Below are positions 25,601 through 34,337 of a DNA stretch of 64,000 nucleotides, piece by piece. The notes below the pieces were generated by a model. It had not been told where the DNA came from, searched no databases, and saw only the letters and a list, made by a program, of their open reading frames with translations. The translations under genes were made by a program, and so were the position numbers. The DNA is from Fibrella arboris (GTDB taxonomy: Bacteria > Bacteroidota > Bacteroidia > Cytophagales > Spirosomataceae), in contig NZ_JBGGWE010000005.1 in NCBI RefSeq assembly GCF_041321095.1, forward strand, positions 124,001 to 188,000, written 5' to 3'. Every line of letters starts with the position of its first letter. Within the stretch, counting starts at the first letter, position 1.

Positions 25601-25851
25601 ACGTAGTAAGTATTGTACGCAACTGTAATTGAGTCAAACCGATTGATACAGTTTGGGATTTAATGGGCTCAATCGCCTGCTGTAAGCGTACCGATCAGCT
25701 GCGCAATCGTTCCAACTCCTCTACAGCCGTGTTCCATTCAAAGGAAGTAAGCATCTACTCAACTGCCAACTCACCGGATAGTTATGTATCTCTATTGTAA
25801 ACTGGCGGCTGGCACGTTACTTGATTGTAAGCAGGCAAACCCATCCGTTCC

Positions 25852-27783
25852 ATGAAGACCCGAACAGCCCCTCGTCCTTCATCGCCCGCGCCATCCGGTC
25901 AACAGGCTATCCCCCTTAGCGTAAGTACCCAGCGCGTGGGCTGGTACTGGTACCTGACTGTCGCTATCCTGACCACGCTGCTCCTCTACCTGCCTTCGCT
26001 CCGTCATGGCCTGACGAACTGGGACGACCCTGAGTATATTACGAATAATCCGCTGCTCGATTTCAGTAAGACGCCCCTTTCAGCCTACCTGAAAACGGTC
26101 ATTTCGGGCAACCTTCACCCGCTGACCATGCTGTCGCTCAGCCTCGACTATGCTTTAGGCGGCAGCTCACCCGAACAGTTTCACCGCACAAATCTGCTGT
26201 TACACCTTCTGAACGTGGGACTCGTGTTCGGCTTCGTCTGGCAGCTGTCAGACGGCCGACCGGTTGTTGCCTTTTTAGTGTCCCTGTGGTTCGGTATCCA
26301 TCCCATGCACGTTGAATCGGTAGCCTGGGTGGCCGAACGGAAAGACGTACTATACGGCTTTTTCTTTCTTCTTGCACTCATCACCTATTGGCATTTTTTG
26401 TCGGGGAAACGTAGACTTTATCTTGGTCTAAGCCTGCTCTGTGGCCTGCTGGCAAGTATGGCCAAGCCTGCTGCGGTCATTTTACCAGCCGTTCTGGTGC
26501 TGCTCACCTATTGGCAGGCACGCCAACTGACTGGCAGGCAACTACTGCCAGTCATTCCCTTCCTGCTCCTGGCCGGGTACATTGGCTGGCTCACGTTGCA
26601 GGCACAGGCAGCGGCGGCGGCCATCAACGATGAGTATTCACGCTGGGAACGTACCCAGCTCGGCGGCTATGCACTCATTAGTTACCTGATAAAGTTTGTT
26701 TGGCCCGTCGACCTGTCGGCGCTCTATGGGCGGCCCAGAGCCGGTATGCCCTTTCCGGCGGTTTACCTGATTTATACCGGCCTGAGTGTCACCTTGCTGG
26801 CCTCGCTTGCCTGGCTATACCGGCGCTCGTCGCTCTGGTTTTTGGGGTTGGTGTTCTTTACACTGAATCTAGCCCTTACCCTACAGGTGATCAAAGCCAT
26901 AGGTAGTGCCGCCTACGCCGACCGATACACCTACATCGCCTATATCGGGTTGTTTTTCCCGATCGCCATGCTGCTCGACAGCCTGTGGCAACGTACCCAG
27001 CCGACCGGACGTAGCTGGAAGCAGTTGACCGTCGGGGCCACGCTCGGGGTATCCGTTGCCCTGGGCTGGTTAACCGTACAACGAATAGCCATCTGGAAAA
27101 ACACGGAGACGCTCTGGACCGACGTGCTAAAAACGGACCCATCGTCGGCCACGGCCTACAGTAACCGAGCGCTGTTCTACGAACAGAACGGCCAGCTGGA
27201 AGCGGCGCTCACCGATTATGACATGGCCGTCAAATCGGATCCGAAACCGCTTTTCAGGGCCAATCGGGCGTATCTGTTATCAAAACTGAACAGGCCATCC
27301 GAAGCAGAGGCTGATGCTGATTTTCTGCTGGCCCAAAACCCCGAGAATGTTGTGGCGCTCACGATCAAAGGCACGGCCCTGGTGGGGAAAAACCAACCCC
27401 TGGCAGCCATCGCCTACCTGGATCATGCCTACCACCTCGACTCAACGTACCTGAATACACTAGTAAATTTGGGAGCGGCTTATTTTACCAGTAAACAATA
27501 CACCAAGGCCACACAATTCTATCAGAAAGCCATTGCCCGCGCCCCCGAAAACGCGCAGTTTATGACGAACCTGGGCGCAACCTATCTGCAAAACAAACAA
27601 TATTCGGAAGCAGCAGCTACCTGCGAAAAAGCCATCGCCCGTGATCCGGCCAATGGCATGGCGCATGTATACGCCTGCTATGCCCTTGTCAAATCAGGCC
27701 ATATGGCCGAAGCTCGTCAGCATGCCGAACGGGCAAAAGCACTGGGCCAGTCCATCGATGCAACCATTATGCAAGTCTTGTAA
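25852..27783 (+). CDS. TMTC-like membrane protein with C-terminal TPR repeats
   Basis: 643 aa. About ten to twelve hydrophobic helices occupy residues 25-420, with LTNWDDPEYITNNPL in the first outer loop and IHPMHVESVAWVAERKDVLY further on, which are hallmark motifs of TMTC/DUF1736 GT-C-like proteins (O-mannosyltransferase relatives). Residues about 430-643 are five or six TPRs (AYSNRALFYEQNGQLEAALT, TLVNLGAAYFTSKQYTKATQ, FMTNLGATYLQNKQYSEAAA). It may act in protein or lipid glycosylation at the inner membrane, with TPRs on one face for partners. Transferase activity is inferred from family only. Confidence 0.82.
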   Translation: MKTRTAPRPSSPAPSGQQAIPLSVSTQRVGWYWYLTVAILTTLLLYLPSLRHGLTNWDDPEYITNNPLLDFSKTPLSAYLKTVISGNLHPLTMLSLSLDYALGGSSPEQFHRTNLLLHLLNVGLVFGFVWQLSDGRPVVAFLVSLWFGIHPMHVESVAWVAERKDVLYGFFFLLALITYWHFLSGKRRLYLGLSLLCGLLASMAKPAAVILPAVLVLLTYWQARQLTGRQLLPVIPFLLLAGYIGWLTLQAQAAAAAINDEYSRWERTQLGGYALISYLIKFVWPVDLSALYGRPRAGMPFPAVYLIYTGLSVTLLASLAWLYRRSSLWFLGLVFFTLNLALTLQVIKAIGSAAYADRYTYIAYIGLFFPIAMLLDSLWQRTQPTGRSWKQLTVGATLGVSVALGWLTVQRIAIWKNTETLWTDVLKTDPSSATAYSNRALFYEQNGQLEAALTDYDMAVKSDPKPLFRANRAYLLSKLNRPSEAEADADFLLAQNPENVVALTIKGTALVGKNQPLAAIAYLDHAYHLDSTYLNTLVNLGAAYFTSKQYTKATQFYQKAIARAPENAQFMTNLGATYLQNKQYSEAAATCEKAIARDPANGMAHVYACYALVKSGHMAEARQHAERAKALGQSIDATIMQVL

Positions 27784-27808
27784 ATCCGGTAAGCGCGTCT
27801 TTTACAAT

Positions 27809-30220
27809 TCATTTGGGAACTTCATTCTTCAATGCGTCGGCGAGTTGATTCCGACCGATAAAAACCCGGTTCTGTATGGTGGGCAGATTGGTTTCCGACA
27901 CATTTAGCTGCCGCAAATTTGGCATCGTAAGCAGGGCTGCCGGTAACTGGCTAATCTGATTTTGCGACAGATTCAGGTACAAAACCGGCAACTGTTTCCA
28001 GGGCACATCAGTCAGGTCTGTGAGGCCGCAGTTGATCAACGAAAGTCCTTCCAGCGCCGCTAACCTGGTGGCAAGCTGTAGGGCTTCAACGCCGTCGAAC
28101 CGCTGCTGATGCTTCACCGTCAGGGAAGTTAAAGCCGTGCAGGAGACCAGGCTGGCTGGCAGGGCAATCAGCTGGCCTCTGCCTTGTCCGGTCAGTGAAT
28201 CGGCCTTTCCGGCTACTGTCAGACTAGCCAGTTGACGCAGTTGACCAATTGCCTCTGGCAATCCGATAAAGCGATTGCCCGCGACCGATATATCGTTTAG
28301 TTTCTGACAATCAACAAGCTCACCGGGCAGCGTCAGCAATCGATCACTCTCGACCGCCAGGCTTTGCAGCGATTGCCACCGCCCAATCTGTTCTGGCAGT
28401 GATTCCAACTGCGGAAGTCGCAGCTTGATCGATTGTAGCTGATTCCAGGCACCAATTGACGCCGGTAACCGGGCGATCGGGTTATCCTGCACCGACAGAC
28501 TGGTGAGCGACACCAATCCACTGATCGACTCCGGCAGTGCCCGAAGCTGGTTGGCGCCGATGGTCAGGCTACGCAGCCGGCGAAGCTTACCAAGGCTGCC
28601 CGGCAACGTAGTCAGTTGATTCTCGCCCAGTACCAGCGTCTCCAGGGAATCGAGCTGACCGATCGTTTCAGGCAAGGCAGCCAGCGGGTTGTTGTCTAAA
28701 AGCAGCGTACGCAACCGACGTAACGTACCCAGCGAGGCGGGCAATTCGGTTAGCTGGTTATCGCTCAGGTACAGCTCGTTGACATGCGAAAAACCACTGG
28801 GAAAACGACTGATCTTATTCCAGAAAGCGGCGATAATCGTCAGATCTGGCAGCTTACCCAGTTCAGCGGGCAACTCCGTCAGCTGATTCATGGCTACATT
28901 TAACCGACGGAGCTTACTTAGCTGTCCCATCGAAGCGGGTAACTGCGTCAACTGATTGGCGTCCAAGGCCAGGACCGTGAGCGACGTAAGCTGCCCAATA
29001 GCGGCTGGCAGTTCGCTGAGTTCGCATTTGCTCACACTTAACCGGCTCAATTTAGGCAACCGGCAGAGCCCGTCGGGCAGGCGGCGTAGTGGATTATTGT
29101 CGAGAATCAACTCATTGAGTTCCTTCAACTGGCTGATTTCATCAGGTAACGTACCCAGACCAGCGTCTGGCAATGACAGGTAGGTTAATCCTGTGTTGGC
29201 CAGTAGACCAGCTGGCAAAGTCGACAAGTCGGTATAGGCTACCGACAGTCGTTTGAGCGACGTTAATCCCGCCAGGGTTGAATCAAGGGAAATAGTAGTT
29301 GGAGCCGGTTCGGTAGCTGGCTGACCGGTTGCGGTTCTTCTGGGAGGGTTTTTAAACCGGTTGGTCAGCGTCAGTTCTTCCAGCTGCTGTAACCCTCCCA
29401 GTCTTAGTTGGCTCAACGCCATACTGGTGATGGCCAGCCGGCGCAGGGTAGGCATGTGCGTTAACCCAATATTGAACTGCGGGACATCGGGATCTGTGAT
29501 TTGCAGGTCGGTCAGATTCGCCAGACCCTTAAAGGCTTCCGTGTAACTCCGGGTCGCCATTCTGCCTTCGATCGACAGTTTTCGCAGGCGATGCAGTCCG
29601 CCAAGCGCGATAGGCTCATTTTTTATCGCCATGTCGATATACTGCCTGATCGTGAGCGACGTAAGCGCCGGCAACTGTTCAGCTACACGAATGGCCTCTT
29701 CGGTCTTCACCCCTTCCAGGATAATCATTTCTGCAACGGACCGCAACCTTTCCCAACCTGTTGCAGCCAACCGTTTCGCGTATTCCTTCGTACCGAAAAC
29801 GGTTTCACCCTTGGCGTTTTTTACGAAGGTGTATGAACGTGGCGGGGTAAAACCGCCTAACTCAACTTTTGTCAACGTTGGCCACGCAGCCAGGATAGGC
29901 AACAGCGAATCGCCCATGACGCTATCTGCCAGCATGACCGACAGGCTATTCGCCGGCGGAACCGTGCGCAACGCTCGCCAGTCAGCGGCCGTGTTTTGGT
30001 CGAGTACCAGCGACAGGTGGAAGGATTGCGCCGGACGATGAGCTAGTTTTTCGGCCAGATCGGTCCAGGAACTGTAGTGAATAACCGCGGAGTTAGCCAT
30101 AAACGGTGTGCTCAGCGAGGGTTGTGGCACATACCAGACAAGGGGCTGATTAACTGCCTGTTGCGCCATAACACCCCCTGCCAGGCAAATGAGCCATACA
30201 CCCAGCAGGTACGTTCGCAT
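27809..30220 (-). CDS. Secreted leucine-rich-repeat protein
   Basis: About 803 aa from ATG 30220 (MRTYLLGVWLICLAGG); an upstream frame start at 30256 adds 12 residues ahead of the signal peptide. After the signal peptide (GGVMAQQ) and a roughly 150-residue non-repeat region come more than twenty 23-residue repeats of the LPxxLGxLxxLxxLxLxxNxL kind, such as LTELPAELGKLPDLTIIAAF. The repeat consensus resembles Shoc2/PIRL-type LRRs. It is probably surface or periplasmic and binds proteins. It has no sorting domain or anchor that I can see. Confidence 0.88.
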   Translation of the reverse strand: MRTYLLGVWLICLAGGVMAQQAVNQPLVWYVPQPSLSTPFMANSAVIHYSSWTDLAEKLAHRPAQSFHLSLVLDQNTAADWRALRTVPPANSLSVMLADSVMGDSLLPILAAWPTLTKVELGGFTPPRSYTFVKNAKGETVFGTKEYAKRLAATGWERLRSVAEMIILEGVKTEEAIRVAEQLPALTSLTIRQYIDMAIKNEPIALGGLHRLRKLSIEGRMATRSYTEAFKGLANLTDLQITDPDVPQFNIGLTHMPTLRRLAITSMALSQLRLGGLQQLEELTLTNRFKNPPRRTATGQPATEPAPTTISLDSTLAGLTSLKRLSVAYTDLSTLPAGLLANTGLTYLSLPDAGLGTLPDEISQLKELNELILDNNPLRRLPDGLCRLPKLSRLSVSKCELSELPAAIGQLTSLTVLALDANQLTQLPASMGQLSKLRRLNVAMNQLTELPAELGKLPDLTIIAAFWNKISRFPSGFSHVNELYLSDNQLTELPASLGTLRRLRTLLLDNNPLAALPETIGQLDSLETLVLGENQLTTLPGSLGKLRRLRSLTIGANQLRALPESISGLVSLTSLSVQDNPIARLPASIGAWNQLQSIKLRLPQLESLPEQIGRWQSLQSLAVESDRLLTLPGELVDCQKLNDISVAGNRFIGLPEAIGQLRQLASLTVAGKADSLTGQGRGQLIALPASLVSCTALTSLTVKHQQRFDGVEALQLATRLAALEGLSLINCGLTDLTDVPWKQLPVLYLNLSQNQISQLPAALLTMPNLRQLNVSETNLPTIQNRVFIGRNQLADALKNEVPK

Positions 30221-30233
30221 GTAACGCAGACAG

Positions 30234-30304
30234 TTGTGACCACGGTATCCTTGCATAGCTTTGTACGTTTACTGACAAACGTAATCAGTAGGTAACGATT
30301 TCAA
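30234..30304. promoter_or_regulatory. Divergent promoters for aguA (+) and the LRR gene (-)
   Basis: Plus strand: TTG 30234-30236, 19 bases, TAGCTTTG 30256-30263, matching the Bacteroidota consensus and giving a leader of roughly 50 bases to aguA. Minus strand: TACGTTTG (complement of 30276-30283) with TTG (complement of 30302-30304) 18 bases upstream, serving the LRR gene. The two -7 elements are only 12 bases apart, so the promoters may interfere. Confidence 0.65.
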
Positions 30305-30319
30305 CGAATAACTAACGCA

Positions 30320-31390
30320 ATGTCGCTCTTTTCAGATACAGAATCAGAGGTTCTTAAGCCCGCTCAACAGGGGTTTTTCTTTCCGGCCGAATGGCATCCA
30401 CACGTAGCTATCTGGTTAACCTGGCCGCATACCGACGCTTCCTGGACAACCGAACGCCTGGAACTAATGATGCCGGCGTACCTGGAACTCATCAAAGCCA
30501 TCTCAGAAAGTGAGCAGGTGTGCATCAATGCGCATAACGAATTCATCATTCAGCAGGCAAAAATGCGGTTGCTCATGGCCGGGGCGAATATGGACCGAAT
30601 TACACTCCTCCCCTTCCCCACCAACGATTCCTGGTGCCGCGACCACGGTCCTGCTTTTCTGATCAACCCGGCCAAAAAAGAGCGAATGATCGTGAACTGG
30701 GGCTATAATGCCTGGGGTGGTAAATACCCTCCTTACGACAAAGACGACCTGCTGCCAACGGCCATTGCCCACTACCGGAAACTGGACTATGTGACGCCCG
30801 GCATTATTATGGAAGGCGGTTCGGTCGAGTTTAACGGGGCGGGTACTGTACTGACCAGCCGGGCCTGTCTGCTCAACAAAAACCGGAATTCACACCTCAC
30901 ACAAGCCCAAATTGAGCAGTACCTCTGCGACTATTACGGCGTACAACAGGTTTTGTGGGTAGAAGATGGCATCGTAGGAGACGATACCGACGGCCATATC
31001 GACGACACGGTTCGCTTTGTAAACGAAGACACGGTCGTTGCCGCGATCGAACACAATACCAACGATGCGAACTATGCGCCGCTACAGGAGATTCACCATG
31101 AACTGCGGCAGATGCGGCTTCTGAACGGCAAGCCACTCAACATTGTTGACTTGCCTATGCCCGACCCCGTTGAAAGCGACGGACTGCGGCTCCCTGCCTC
31201 CTACGCCAACTTCCTGATTACCAATAGCTCGGTCATCGTCCCAACATTCCGCTGCGATAAAGACCAGACTGCCCTCGACATCATCGGGCAGTGTTTCCCG
31301 GACCGTAAAATCGTCGGCATAGATTCTACCCAGATCGTCTGGGGACTCGGCAGTTTCCATTGCCTCAGCCAACAGGAACCGGCGGTGTAA
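30320..31390 (+). CDS. aguA: Agmatine deiminase
   Basis: 356 aa, close to the family length. It converts agmatine to N-carbamoylputrescine and ammonia, the second step from arginine to putrescine. The guanidine-modifying fold is marked by FFPAEWHPHVAIWLTWPH at the start, NDSWCRDHGPAFL, EGGSVEFNGAGT, DDTDGHIDDTVRF and the nucleophile Cys at about 348 in GSFHCLSQQEP. It is cytoplasmic. No carbamoylputrescine amidase or arginine decarboxylase is nearby, so the rest of the route must be elsewhere. Monocistronic with its own promoter and a terminator after it. Confidence 0.95.
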   Translation: MSLFSDTESEVLKPAQQGFFFPAEWHPHVAIWLTWPHTDASWTTERLELMMPAYLELIKAISESEQVCINAHNEFIIQQAKMRLLMAGANMDRITLLPFPTNDSWCRDHGPAFLINPAKKERMIVNWGYNAWGGKYPPYDKDDLLPTAIAHYRKLDYVTPGIIMEGGSVEFNGAGTVLTSRACLLNKNRNSHLTQAQIEQYLCDYYGVQQVLWVEDGIVGDDTDGHIDDTVRFVNEDTVVAAIEHNTNDANYAPLQEIHHELRQMRLLNGKPLNIVDLPMPDPVESDGLRLPASYANFLITNSSVIVPTFRCDKDQTALDIIGQCFPDRKIVGIDSTQIVWGLGSFHCLSQQEPAV

Positions 31391-31392
31391 AT

Positions 31393-31440
31393 GTCTTGTG
31401 TTTGCTGTTTACAGTTTACTGTTTACAGCAAACACAAGAC
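31393..31440. terminator. Bidirectional terminator, 16-bp hairpin
   Basis: GTCTTGTGTTTGCTGT (31393-31408) pairs exactly with ACAGCAAACACAAGAC (31425-31440). The loop repeats TTTAC/GTTTACAG motifs, allowing a slipped pairing. It lies between convergent aguA and the transporter gene. Confidence 0.85.
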
Positions 31441-31450
31441 AGAAGACTCT

Positions 31451-32671
31451 TCAGAGTGGTCCCGTTACCAGTTCGCCTTCAGTTGGCTGGACCTTTTTCT
31501 TATCCGTGAAGAGGAAAATAAAGAGCAGTAGTACAACCACCGCGATGCCGGCGGGCACCATCCAGAAAACGGTGTAATCGATACCGGTGGGCGTTTTGGC
31601 CCAGTCTTTCACAAAGCCCGACAGATAGGAGCCGATGCTCATCCCGATGCCGTAGGTTGCCAGTGAGATCAGCCCCTGCGCCGACGACCGGATCGAATCA
31701 TCGGCTTTCTGATCGGTATAGATCTGGCCCGTTACGAAAAAGAAGTCGTAGCACACGCCGTGGAGAATAATGGCCAGGTAGAACATCCAGATGCCGGCGT
31801 CTGCGTTGCCATAGCCGAAAAACAGGAAGCGGGCAATCCAGGCCACCAGGCCAATGATCAGCATGTTTTTGACACCGAAACGCGTAAAGGCAACGGGAAT
31901 CAACAGCATGAAAATCACCTCCGACGCCTGCCCCAGCGACATTACGTTCTCGACATTCTTCATCCCTGAATCGGTCAGCGCCGAGTTGGCCATAGCGTAG
32001 TAGAACGATAACGGGATGCAGATCAGCACCGATGACAGGAAGAAAATAGCGAACGAGCGATCCTTAAAGAGCTTGAACGCATTGAAGCCCAAAATCTGAC
32101 TGATGGTGGCGCCACCGGTTGCTTTGGGCGGGGTATTGGGCAGGAAAAAGGCGAAAATTCCCAAAGCTACAGACATATACATCGACAGCTCGAAAATGGC
32201 CACTTTGTCGCCAAACCCGTAATAACCAACCACGTTCGAGACAACGATCCAGGCAATTGTCCCCAGCACCCGAATACCGGGAAATTCCTTTTCCGGGCTA
32301 ACCATCTGTTGCATGGCAATCGATGAGGCCAGGGCCAATGTAGGGGCAAACGTGAGGCAGTAGGCCAGTAACGCCCAGAAAAACTGGTCTGGGTCATGCA
32401 CATCGATCAGAAAGTACAGAATGGCTGCCCCCAGCAAGGTAAGTACGCCCAATACGCGTTGCGCGGCAAAGTAGCGGTCGGCGATCATGCCAACGAAAAA
32501 AGGGGCAACCAGCATGGCCAGCGAAAACGTGGCGAAAGCAGCCCCCTGCTGCACTCCCGTAGCGCCCATACTTTTTTCCATGTACTTGGTAACCTGGCCA
32601 TACCATGCTCCCCAGATAAAAAACTGAAAAAACATCATGGCCGACAATTGTAAGCGGGTAATCAACGACAT
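31451..32671 (-). CDS. MFS nucleoside:H+ symporter-like transporter
   Basis: 406 aa with twelve membrane segments. The N-terminus (SAMMFFQFFIWGAWYGQVTKY) and FFVGMIADRYFAAQRVLG match the NupG/XapB nucleoside:proton symporter family. PGIRVLGTIAWIVVSNVVGY is also typical. It imports nucleosides or, in Bacteroidota relatives, other small polar compounds; the substrate is not certain. An exact AACGTACCTG abuts the start codon on its sense strand (complement of 32672-32681), leaving no room for a Shine-Dalgarno sequence. Confidence 0.87.
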   Translation of the reverse strand: MSLITRLQLSAMMFFQFFIWGAWYGQVTKYMEKSMGATGVQQGAAFATFSLAMLVAPFFVGMIADRYFAAQRVLGVLTLLGAAILYFLIDVHDPDQFFWALLAYCLTFAPTLALASSIAMQQMVSPEKEFPGIRVLGTIAWIVVSNVVGYYGFGDKVAIFELSMYMSVALGIFAFFLPNTPPKATGGATISQILGFNAFKLFKDRSFAIFFLSSVLICIPLSFYYAMANSALTDSGMKNVENVMSLGQASEVIFMLLIPVAFTRFGVKNMLIIGLVAWIARFLFFGYGNADAGIWMFYLAIILHGVCYDFFFVTGQIYTDQKADDSIRSSAQGLISLATYGIGMSIGSYLSGFVKDWAKTPTGIDYTVFWMVPAGIAVVVLLLFIFLFTDKKKVQPTEGELVTGPL

Positions 32672-32847
32672 CAGGTACGTTCGTTTAGCGTGGCTATTTG
32701 GGAGAAGCCCGAATCTACGCAGAAAAGACGATGCGGCCGCTTTTTCCTATTCGGTGACCGCCTCCTCACTTTCCTGGCCGTTAGTAACCAAATATATTGG
32801 TATATAGGTGGGGCTTATTTTATTGTGTTGTCTATCAGCCTCCTATC

Positions 32848-33288
32848 ATGTACTCACTCCTCCATACGTCCCAGCCGGCCATAGGTTTTAGCCTTGGTAG
32901 TGGCCTCATGTCTACTGCCCTATCCGATTATGCCGCTCAGTTGGCTCAACCGGAAGCTTATCCTGTACTGACATTCCTGACCAACAAGCTGCCGATGGTA
33001 GCTCAACCAGTTACTGATTCGACCCGTGTTGAGCTAGCTCATATGGGTTGTATGAGTGTTTTTCGCCACTGGCTCCGCCGGTTGCTGGGTAGTACCGATA
33101 CAAGCAATGGGTCTGATAGCATTGGCGCTTTGGTGAAAGTGACCCAGACGATCCCAGTTCATGGGCTGGGGCGTGTGTCGTATCGGGGCACCGAGTGGTC
33201 GGCCCGAACCATAGCCGGTAAAACGCACAAACCCGGCGATGGAGTTACCATTCGCCGGGTCGAGGGGATAATATTAATCGTTGAATAA
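32848..33288 (+). CDS. NfeD-like OB-fold domain protein
   Basis: 146 aa from ATG 32848 (MYSLLHTSQP); an upstream start at 32797 adds 17 residues. The last 60 residues (GALVKVTQTIPVHGLGRVSY, WSARTIAGKTHKPGD, VTIRRVEGIILIV) match the small OB fold at the end of NfeD proteins. The usual membrane helices of NfeD are absent; the first 85 residues are predicted soluble and contain a basic FRHWLRRLLG segment. NfeD partners with slipin or STOMATIN-like proteins in membranes. Function here unknown. Unusual as a standalone domain. Confidence 0.6.
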   Translation: MYSLLHTSQPAIGFSLGSGLMSTALSDYAAQLAQPEAYPVLTFLTNKLPMVAQPVTDSTRVELAHMGCMSVFRHWLRRLLGSTDTSNGSDSIGALVKVTQTIPVHGLGRVSYRGTEWSARTIAGKTHKPGDGVTIRRVEGIILIVE

Positions 33289-33310
33289 AGCGTATGTCGG
33301 TACGAGCTGA

Positions 33311-33553
33311 CTATGCCCGGCTCGCGGAGCCTTTTATCAGCGCCGCAATACCCAACAGAATCACCGCACCAACGAATGAGGTCAGAATGGCGTCGAATAC
33401 ACCCGTTGATTTTCCGAAGAAATAGCCACCGACAATACCACCGGCAATGCCCAGAAGAATTTCTACCAGCAGTGAAAATGAGAACCGCTTGAACACGAGG
33501 TCGGCTAACCAACCGGCAACAGCGCCTACGAGAATTGATGTTAAGATACCCAT
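33311..33553 (-). CDS. GlsB/YeaQ/YmgE-family stress membrane protein
   Basis: 80 aa from ATG 33553 (MGILTSILVGAVAGWLADLV); longer upstream starts lack family match. Three glycine-rich helices, with GIAGGIVGGYFFG in the middle one, are the signature of the transglycosylase-associated protein family. These are inner-membrane proteins induced by general stress; their mechanism is unknown. It is convergent with the NfeD-like gene. Confidence 0.9.
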   Translation of the reverse strand: MGILTSILVGAVAGWLADLVFKRFSFSLLVEILLGIAGGIVGGYFFGKSTGVFDAILTSFVGAVILLGIAALIKGSASRA

Positions 33554-33692
33554 GACAGTTTTTCTTTTTTGTTGAGTTTGCATTAAAAACAGATATATAA
33601 CGGCAGAGACGATAATATGTTCGGTTGTTTGATTGAGTGCCCTGCACACGCTTATGCCAGGTGTCTTTGCTTATTGACTTTTCAGAATGCTG

Positions 33693-33700
33693 TATCTTTG
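33693..33700 (+). promoter_or_regulatory. -7 promoter element 4 bases before the queE start
   Basis: TATCTTTG matches TAnnTTTG exactly and ends 4 bases before ATG 33705, so a transcript from it would begin at or inside the first codon. The spacing to the nearest TTG is not ideal (16 or 23 bases). If used, queE would be leaderless, or would start lower at ATG 33756. Confidence 0.5.
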
Positions 33701-33704
33701 TTAC

Positions 33705-34337
33705 ATGATTATCGAACAGCATCAACAACAAACAGAAGTAGGTACGTTACCCGTCATGGAAGCGTTCTATACGCTCCAGGGCGAAGGAGCACACGCAGGT
33801 AAGGCTGCTTATTTTATTCGCCTCGGTGGTTGCGACGTAGGTTGCCACTGGTGCGATGTCAAAGAGTCGTGGGATGTACAGGCGCACCCGCACCTGTACA
33901 TCGATCAGATCGTGACGCAGGCCCTGGCGTACCCAGGGCGTATGGCCGTCATTACGGGTGGAGAACCGCTGATGCACGACCTTACCCGGCTTACTGACGC
34001 CCTGCAACTAGCTGGCTTTCAGACTAATATTGAAACATCGGGCGTTTATCCGGTTACCGGTTCGTGGAACTGGATTTGCTTTTCGCCCAAGAAATTCAAA
34101 CAGCCGAATCCTGCTATTTATGCGAAGGCCGATGAGTTGAAGGTCATCATCTACAACCAGTCAGACTTCGCTTTTGCCGAGTCATTTGTCTCTAGCCTAC
34201 GGCCAGATTGTCGGTTATTACTGCAACCGGAATGGAATCGTTCAGACGAAATGCTGCCCCGCATCGTTGATTATGTAAAGGCAAATCCACAGTGGCAAAT
34301 TTCCCTGCAAACCCACAAATTCATGCAGATTCCGTAG
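33705..34337 (+). CDS. queE: 7-carboxy-7-deazaguanine synthase (radical SAM)
   Basis: 210 aa from ATG 33705. It turns carboxytetrahydropterin into 7-carboxy-7-deazaguanine in the queuosine pathway, using S-adenosylmethionine and an iron-sulfur cluster. The cluster motif is GGCDVGCHWCD (Cys 43, 47, 50), with EAFYTLQGEG upstream for substrate, TGGEP downstream for SAM, and PKKFKQPNP near the end. The cluster spacing CX3CX2C is that of the radical SAM core. No other queuosine genes are adjacent. The ATG at 33756 (MEAFYTLQGEG) is a possible alternative start. Its last 46 bases overlap the next gene. Confidence 0.93.
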   Translation: MIIEQHQQQTEVGTLPVMEAFYTLQGEGAHAGKAAYFIRLGGCDVGCHWCDVKESWDVQAHPHLYIDQIVTQALAYPGRMAVITGGEPLMHDLTRLTDALQLAGFQTNIETSGVYPVTGSWNWICFSPKKFKQPNPAIYAKADELKVIIYNQSDFAFAESFVSSLRPDCRLLLQPEWNRSDEMLPRIVDYVKANPQWQISLQTHKFMQIP

